DNA of 62,669 nt from CAYJFQ01 sp964369955. GTDB lineage: Bacteria > Bacillota_I > Bacilli_A > Erysipelotrichales > Erysipelotrichaceae. The DNA lies in contig CAYJFQ010000008.1 in the NCBI GenBank assembly GCA_964369955.1, positions 1-62,669 of the forward strand. Reading direction: 5' to 3'. Below, piece after piece: positions 58,855 to 62,669 of this stretch; the stretch's first letter is position 1; every line of letters starts with the position of its first letter. The position numbers and the translations under genes are program-made. Below the pieces are notes generated by a model. It worked only from the letters and a program-made list of their open reading frames with translations, was not told the origin of the DNA and did no database searches.

Positions 58855-58863
58855 ATTTTAGCA
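58855..58863 (-). promoter_or_regulatory. Extended -10 of the leaderless MATE gene
   Basis: TGC-TAAAAT on the minus strand (TG 58863-58862, hexamer 58860-58855), seven bases before the ATG at 58847. No Shine-Dalgarno. Confidence 0.55.
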
Positions 58864-58892
58864 CAAATAAACCAAAATAACTAAACTAATTT

Positions 58893-59582
58893 TTATGAAA
58901 TGTTATATAAATCGATAATTCCCTCTATTTCTTTTAAGCTTTCAATTATCCTCTCTAAATTATGTTTTTTACTGTTTATAGTGATAAAAGCAATATTATC
59001 ATCATTAACTTTAAAACCCTCTAAATTCGGATTATTTAACGAGATAATTTCACAATCAAGTTTTCTAATTACTTTGATAAAAATTCCTGGTCTGAAATCA
59101 TTGTTATAAACTAAGCACAACTCATTAACAGTATGCCTTGGATCACCAAAATCAATTCTACTAATATACTTAAGAATAGTGAACTCTAAAATTATCGCAA
59201 AAATAGCACCAACATAAAAACCAGACCCGATCGCCAAGCCAACACAGGCACTAAACCAAATACCAGCAGCAGAAGTTAATCCCTTAATTTGGTTTTGCCC
59301 AGTGACTAAAATAGTTCCAGCACCTAAAAACCCAATCCCACTAATTACTTGAGCTGCCATCCTAGTAACATCATCAATATTGTACTTAGTTACTAAAAAA
59401 TGACTCAATAACATAATTAAAGCAGATCCGATACAAACTAAAGAATGAGTCTTTAATCCAGCAGGACTGCCTTTTCTATTTCTTTCAACACCAATTAATG
59501 TACCTGCTAATAACGCAAGAACTAACCTAAAAATAGTCACAAAATTTTGACTATTGATAATACTCAATAATAATTCATCCAT
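58893..59582 (-). CDS. MgtC/SapB-family membrane protein
   Basis: A 229-aa MgtC-type protein: LALLAGTLIGVERNRKGSPA (residues 20-39), KTHSLVCIGSALIMLLSHFL, and QVISGIGFLGAGTILVTGQN, with about four to five membrane helices and a C-terminal cytoplasmic ACT-like domain (about 145-228). Tied to Mg2+ limitation and acid survival in other bacteria. Own transcription unit; GGAG precedes ATG. Confidence 0.9.
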   Translation of the reverse strand: MDELLLSIINSQNFVTIFRLVLALLAGTLIGVERNRKGSPAGLKTHSLVCIGSALIMLLSHFLVTKYNIDDVTRMAAQVISGIGFLGAGTILVTGQNQIKGLTSAAGIWFSACVGLAIGSGFYVGAIFAIILEFTILKYISRIDFGDPRHTVNELCLVYNNDFRPGIFIKVIRKLDCEIISLNNPNLEGFKVNDDNIAFITINSKKHNLERIIESLKEIEGIIDLYNIS

Positions 59583-59721
59583 AAAAACTCCTAACTTATT
59601 AATATGTAATTAACATCTTTATTTTAATATATTTACTCAATATTTAAAAGAACTATATTTTTCATTATCTAAAACAAAAACAATATTCAAAAATACCCTA
59701 TAACTAGAGTCGCTCTCTTGC

Positions 59722-60345
59722 TTATAAATCTATAACTTTATCCGCTAAATCTCTAATAAATTCATCATGGGATACAATGACTATTGTTTTCCCTCTTTTT
59801 TTCAACCACATAAATAGTCCCATAATGTAATTTCTATTCTCAATATCTAAAGATGCTGTCGGTTCATCCGCAAATATTACATCACAATCTTTGGCTATTA
59901 TTTTTGCCATTGCAACTCTTTGTTGTTCACCACCTGATAAGGTATAAACTTTTTTATTTTCAAACCCTTCTAAACCAACTATCTTTAAACAAGCACTTAT
60001 CTTTTTCTTTCTTTCTTTTAAATTTAATTTCTTTAAATTTTTAATAATTATCATATTTTCATATACAGTACTATTTTCAATTAATCCAAAATTTTGAAAG
60101 ATAAAACCAAATTTTTTACCAAGAAATTTATTAAGTTCCCTATGAGATAGTTTCTTTTCTCCGTATAGGATTTCCCCACTATTATATTTCTCAATGCCAC
60201 CTAAAATATTGAGTAGTGTTGTTTTACCACAACCACTACTGCCAAATAAACAGGTCATCTCTTTCTCTTCTATCTCAAAAGATAAATCTTTAATAATTGT
60301 TAAGTCCTTAAATTTCTTTTCTAATTTATTTACAGTTATCTTCAT
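59722..60345 (-). CDS. ABC ATPase, lactococcin-972-type bacteriocin export/immunity
   Basis: A 207-aa ABC ATPase: FGSSGCGKTTLLNILGG (Walker A, about residues 34-42), GFIFQNFGLIENSTVYENM, YTLSGGEQQRVAMAKIIAKD and DVIFADEPTASLD. The short MacB-like type with an adjacent large DUF1430 membrane protein fits the lactococcin-972 group exporters. It overlaps the upstream 7TM gene by 4 bases (ATGA). Confidence 0.88.
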   Translation of the reverse strand: MKITVNKLEKKFKDLTIIKDLSFEIEEKEMTCLFGSSGCGKTTLLNILGGIEKYNSGEILYGEKKLSHRELNKFLGKKFGFIFQNFGLIENSTVYENMIIIKNLKKLNLKERKKKISACLKIVGLEGFENKKVYTLSGGEQQRVAMAKIIAKDCDVIFADEPTASLDIENRNYIMGLFMWLKKRGKTIVIVSHDEFIRDLADKVIDL

Positions 60346-62387
60346 TGATTGATCCCTCCTTTAGCATCTAATGTTAGAGATCTGTTATATAAAAACGATA
60401 AAAACATTTCCACCGATACAATAACCACTAATCCTAGTAACAACTCAAAATATCTTTCTCTAAATAAAATGAAGAAAACAAATTGAATAAATAAATATAC
60501 CAGTACATTAGGTAATACATAATTATAAACAAAGCTACCTAAATAGTTTCCTTCGATATATTCTAAAAAGTATTTCTTACCATTACTAGCTTGATCTAAG
60601 TTAATAATTTGAATGTTTAGCGTTATTAGTATCGAAATAAATATTATGACAAAAATAATCTCATCTATAGAAGCTGCAATCTTTCTTTCTAAAAGAACTA
60701 TATAATCCTCATAAACCGAGTTTGGTTTATAGTATGAATTCATACCATTATCAAGCAGAGCTTGTTCAATGTAATTTCGCGCACTGTCCAAATCTCCTTC
60801 ATGAAAGAAAAGCATTGAATAGATAGTGTTATTGATAGGATGATCATTTTCACCGGTATAGACCAGAACCTGATCATTGGCATTAATTATGTTATTAACA
60901 TAAGTATTAGAATAATTAATGACAGAATTCTCATAATAAACTATCTCAAATTCTCCATAATACTCATTCAACAATGTCTTTAAATAAGTAGAGAGTTCTT
61001 TATCTTTGTATAAAAATACCGTTATCGTTGCCGGAACTTCTTTAACTAAATTATTGTTTAAGATAAACGCTTGATCAACATCACTATAAAATCCAATTTT
61101 TAATTTGTTGTTTTCATAATATTCATATTCACTGGTTGAATAGTGAAATGCATTTTTTTCCGAAACTAATTGTTTCTTAACTTCATACATCTCTAATGAA
61201 TTTCCCATAATTGATGCTTCATTTGTATATTCAAATTTTGTTGTACCTACAGTATATAAATTTTTATATCTTTGTGCATTTGCGTCAATATGCATTATGT
61301 CATTAGTTAACTCTACAATCAGATCAAATGATGAAAGGAAATATGGAAACACTAAAATAATAAACAATAATTTTGAATAAATTAGGATATCTTTAGTAAA
61401 TTTTGAAAAACTCTTGCCTTTAACTGAAAGATTAATAGGTATTTTAACTATTATAAAATAATAGAATATTCCTACAAAAGTAGAGATACCAGTAAAAATA
61501 AAAGTGTGATTCAATAATGCAGTAATGAAGGGACTCAACAGCTTAAGGTTAGAAGGCATAAACAAGAAAATGATTAGCGCATAAATTACTGATAACACCA
61601 TGATGTTTATAACAACATATTTTAAATAATAATTAAATAAAATTGATAGATTGCTATGTCCTTCTAATTTAACTTTTGAAATCTCTTTAGTTTTATTAAT
61701 TAAAGAGGAATTGATTAAAAATGCGAAAAATATCACAACTAGATATCCTAATAATCGATCATTTTTATTTTCGTCATAAGTTATAATGTGGTCTTCTGAA
61801 TTATTTGAATGATAAATTTGATAATTTGCTATTTCCGAATCAAATAAACTATTAAGTTTTAATACTATCTCATTTAATAAAAAATCTAAATCTTTAATAT
61901 CGTCATTAGGTGTTATTAGATAGTTACCAGTTAAGCCGAAATCTGAAACAGATTCTTGTAACGGAACTAATGAGATAACTTCATTGGACAATATTGTATA
62001 AATTCTTAAATTTATATCTTTATCGATAGTTGAGTAACTCAACCCTTTGGATAAATCAGCCGTTTCTCCATTTGAGATTAGAATTTCTTCTTGATAAGAA
62101 GTATTTGAAGAATGGTAGATTACAGTTGTTTTTCCGCCCATAATATTCTCTAAGAGTAGTCTATATGCATTTAAATTATAATCATCAAGCATATCAATAA
62201 ATGTTTGTTTAACAATCACTTTTTCTTGTTCGTTCAAATCGTCCAAATAAACCGAAATAAAATTATCATCTTCATGTGAGTTATAATCCCACACAATTCC
62301 AATATTATGAGAGTTAAATGTATTCCTAGCGATATTTAAACTCAATAATCCAATTACAACAAATAAGAAAAAAGTTTTATACTTCAT
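60342..62387 (-). CDS. DUF1430/7TM bacteriocin-associated membrane protein
   Basis: A 681-aa membrane protein: an N-terminal helix (residues 5-20), a large extracytoplasmic domain (about 25-205), helices at about 207-227, 245-275, 285-312 and 330-353, a second extracytoplasmic domain (about 355-570), then three helices (about 574-596, 620-645, 648-668). This is the layout of bacteriocin-associated 7TM proteins (DUF1430) that partner the 207-aa ABC ATPase. No bacteriocin precursor is recognised upstream in the window. Role: export of, or immunity to, a peptide; unproven here. Confidence 0.85.
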   Translation of the reverse strand: MKYKTFFLFVVIGLLSLNIARNTFNSHNIGIVWDYNSHEDDNFISVYLDDLNEQEKVIVKQTFIDMLDDYNLNAYRLLLENIMGGKTTVIYHSSNTSYQEEILISNGETADLSKGLSYSTIDKDINLRIYTILSNEVISLVPLQESVSDFGLTGNYLITPNDDIKDLDFLLNEIVLKLNSLFDSEIANYQIYHSNNSEDHIITYDENKNDRLLGYLVVIFFAFLINSSLINKTKEISKVKLEGHSNLSILFNYYLKYVVINIMVLSVIYALIIFLFMPSNLKLLSPFITALLNHTFIFTGISTFVGIFYYFIIVKIPINLSVKGKSFSKFTKDILIYSKLLFIILVFPYFLSSFDLIVELTNDIMHIDANAQRYKNLYTVGTTKFEYTNEASIMGNSLEMYEVKKQLVSEKNAFHYSTSEYEYYENNKLKIGFYSDVDQAFILNNNLVKEVPATITVFLYKDKELSTYLKTLLNEYYGEFEIVYYENSVINYSNTYVNNIINANDQVLVYTGENDHPINNTIYSMLFFHEGDLDSARNYIEQALLDNGMNSYYKPNSVYEDYIVLLERKIAASIDEIIFVIIFISILITLNIQIINLDQASNGKKYFLEYIEGNYLGSFVYNYVLPNVLVYLFIQFVFFILFRERYFELLLGLVVIVSVEMFLSFLYNRSLTLDAKGGINQ

Positions 62388-62547
62388 AGTGCAATCTCTC
62401 TTTCATGTAGTTTATTAATTTTAGTGCGGCCTTTTTATAAACAAATTTTAATAAAAGTTATTTAATAGAAAACACTGTGTACTCCATTCGATAATAATAT
62501 TGCCTCAATCTATCTTTATTGATGATATTCATTTCGATAACACACAT

Positions 62548-62576
62548 TGTATATAGTTTAATTTTTTAAAATTCAA
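62548..62576 (-). promoter_or_regulatory. Promoter upstream of the DUF1430-ABC operon
   Basis: Minus-strand -35 TTGAAT (62576-62571), 17-bp spacer, -10 TATACA (62553-62548). A leader of about 150 nt follows before the ATG at 62387, which has GAGAG upstream. The leader holds one short ORF starting at 62532 (about 24 aa, MNIINKDRLRQYYYRMEYTV) without a Shine-Dalgarno; I do not call it a gene. Confidence 0.5.
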
Positions 62577-62589
62577 ACGTTACAAGTAA

Positions 62590-62669
62590 CTAACTAAATT
62601 GCTCTTTCCTTGTGTAACAACTCCAAAAATCTTCATCCTCTATTGTTTTGTCAAAACCAATATTTGCTT
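62590..62669 (-). CDS. 3' end of an unidentified ORF (partial, at right edge)
   Basis: One frame is open from the window edge to a TAG at 62592-62590 and gives about 25 residues ending EDEDFWSCYTRKEQFS. It is too short to assign. Since it precedes a bacteriocin-type exporter it deserves checking with flanking sequence, but it shows no glycine-rich or lactococcin-972-like pattern. It may be a chance frame. Confidence 0.25.
   Translation of the reverse strand, partial: ANIGFDKTIEDEDFWSCYTRKEQFS

Noticed and set aside
62388..62592. A bacteriocin precursor upstream of the DUF1430 gene
   Set aside because: The only ORFs are about 24-29 codons, lack ribosome sites and signal peptides, and do not resemble lactococcin 972.
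1..62669. UGA reassigned to tryptophan as in Mycoplasma
   Set aside because: UGA ends several complete genes (galE, the TadC-like gene), Trp positions use TGG, and prfB is intact.
1..62669. CRISPR arrays, tRNA/rRNA genes, insertion sequences, phage genes
   Set aside because: No direct repeat series, tRNA-like cloverleaf, transposase or phage motif was seen in the short intergenic gaps or in any ORF.

Overview
The window is strongly A+T-rich and uses the standard bacterial code. UGA is a genuine stop (for example in galE and the TadC-like gene) and release factor 2 is present. Gene content points to a low-GC, Gram-positive, probably gut-associated anaerobe of the Bacilli/Erysipelotrichia side of the Firmicutes, near the walled relatives of the Mollicutes. 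Supporting features are a ValRS T-box, lipoprotein-type ABC binding proteins, GlgC/GlgD glycogen synthesis, an IPDTG sortase-type anchor, an ECF folate transporter subunit, ComFA/ComFC and a SecA without the C-terminal zinc motif. I cannot name a species. Almost every gene lies on the minus strand; only three are on the plus strand (18316, 26164, 45625). No tRNA, rRNA, CRISPR, transposase or phage gene was seen, and no gene-free stretch exceeds 300 bases.

Layout. 1-4115: a Tad/Flp-type pilus operon (CpaB, TadA, TadB, TadC, a 48-aa Flp-like pilin, TadE-like, running off the left edge). 4178-5426: SPFH membrane protein plus ribbon-helix-helix regulator with a palindromic promoter. 5473-9277: aconitase X (two subunits) plus an old-yellow-enzyme-type ene reductase. 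9407-11865: an IPDTG-anchored Cna-B surface protein with a hairpin-rich leader. 11924-15889: a T-box operon of two GNAT acetyltransferases and valS. 15900-18738: ROK kinase, uppP, YggS and a divergent C_GCAxxG_C_C protein. 18750-26127: a long housekeeping operon (radical SAM, rdgB, trmL, CNNM transporter, ridA, a ComK-like protein, YitT, DUF1905). 26164-31224: a small-molecule kinase, then a membrane-anchored cohesin protein next to a dockerin-bearing glucosaminidase. 31250-37032: secA-prfB, and comFA-comFC followed by two cold-shock genes. 37027-42286: a branched-chain amino-acid ABC transporter with a CBS-ACT protein. 42326-45537: galE, Nudix, aminotransferase and Lrp regulator. 45625-52207: GH42 beta-galactosidase, DUF975 and the mglBAC galactose transporter. 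52249-55948: glgC-glgD-glgA. 56042-62669: FolT, Ung, MATE, MgtC and a lactococcin-972-type ABC/7TM pair.

How the parts connect. GH42, MglBAC, GalE and GlgCDA make a plausible path from beta-galactosides through galactose/glucose uptake to UDP-sugars and stored glycogen. The mglB promoter carries two cre-like operators, consistent with catabolite control. The Tad pilus, the Cna-B protein and the cohesin/dockerin pair make up a rich surface apparatus. ComFA/ComFC with a ComK-like protein hint at DNA uptake.

Most notable observations: the cohesin/dockerin wall-hydrolase pair; the valine T-box driving two RimL-like acetyltransferases with ValRS; the AcnX plus ene-reductase operon, which looks like a dehydrate-then-reduce module; and at least seven transcription-unit leader genes that lack a Shine-Dalgarno and have a -10 hexamer 6-7 nt before ATG, suggesting common leaderless mRNAs.
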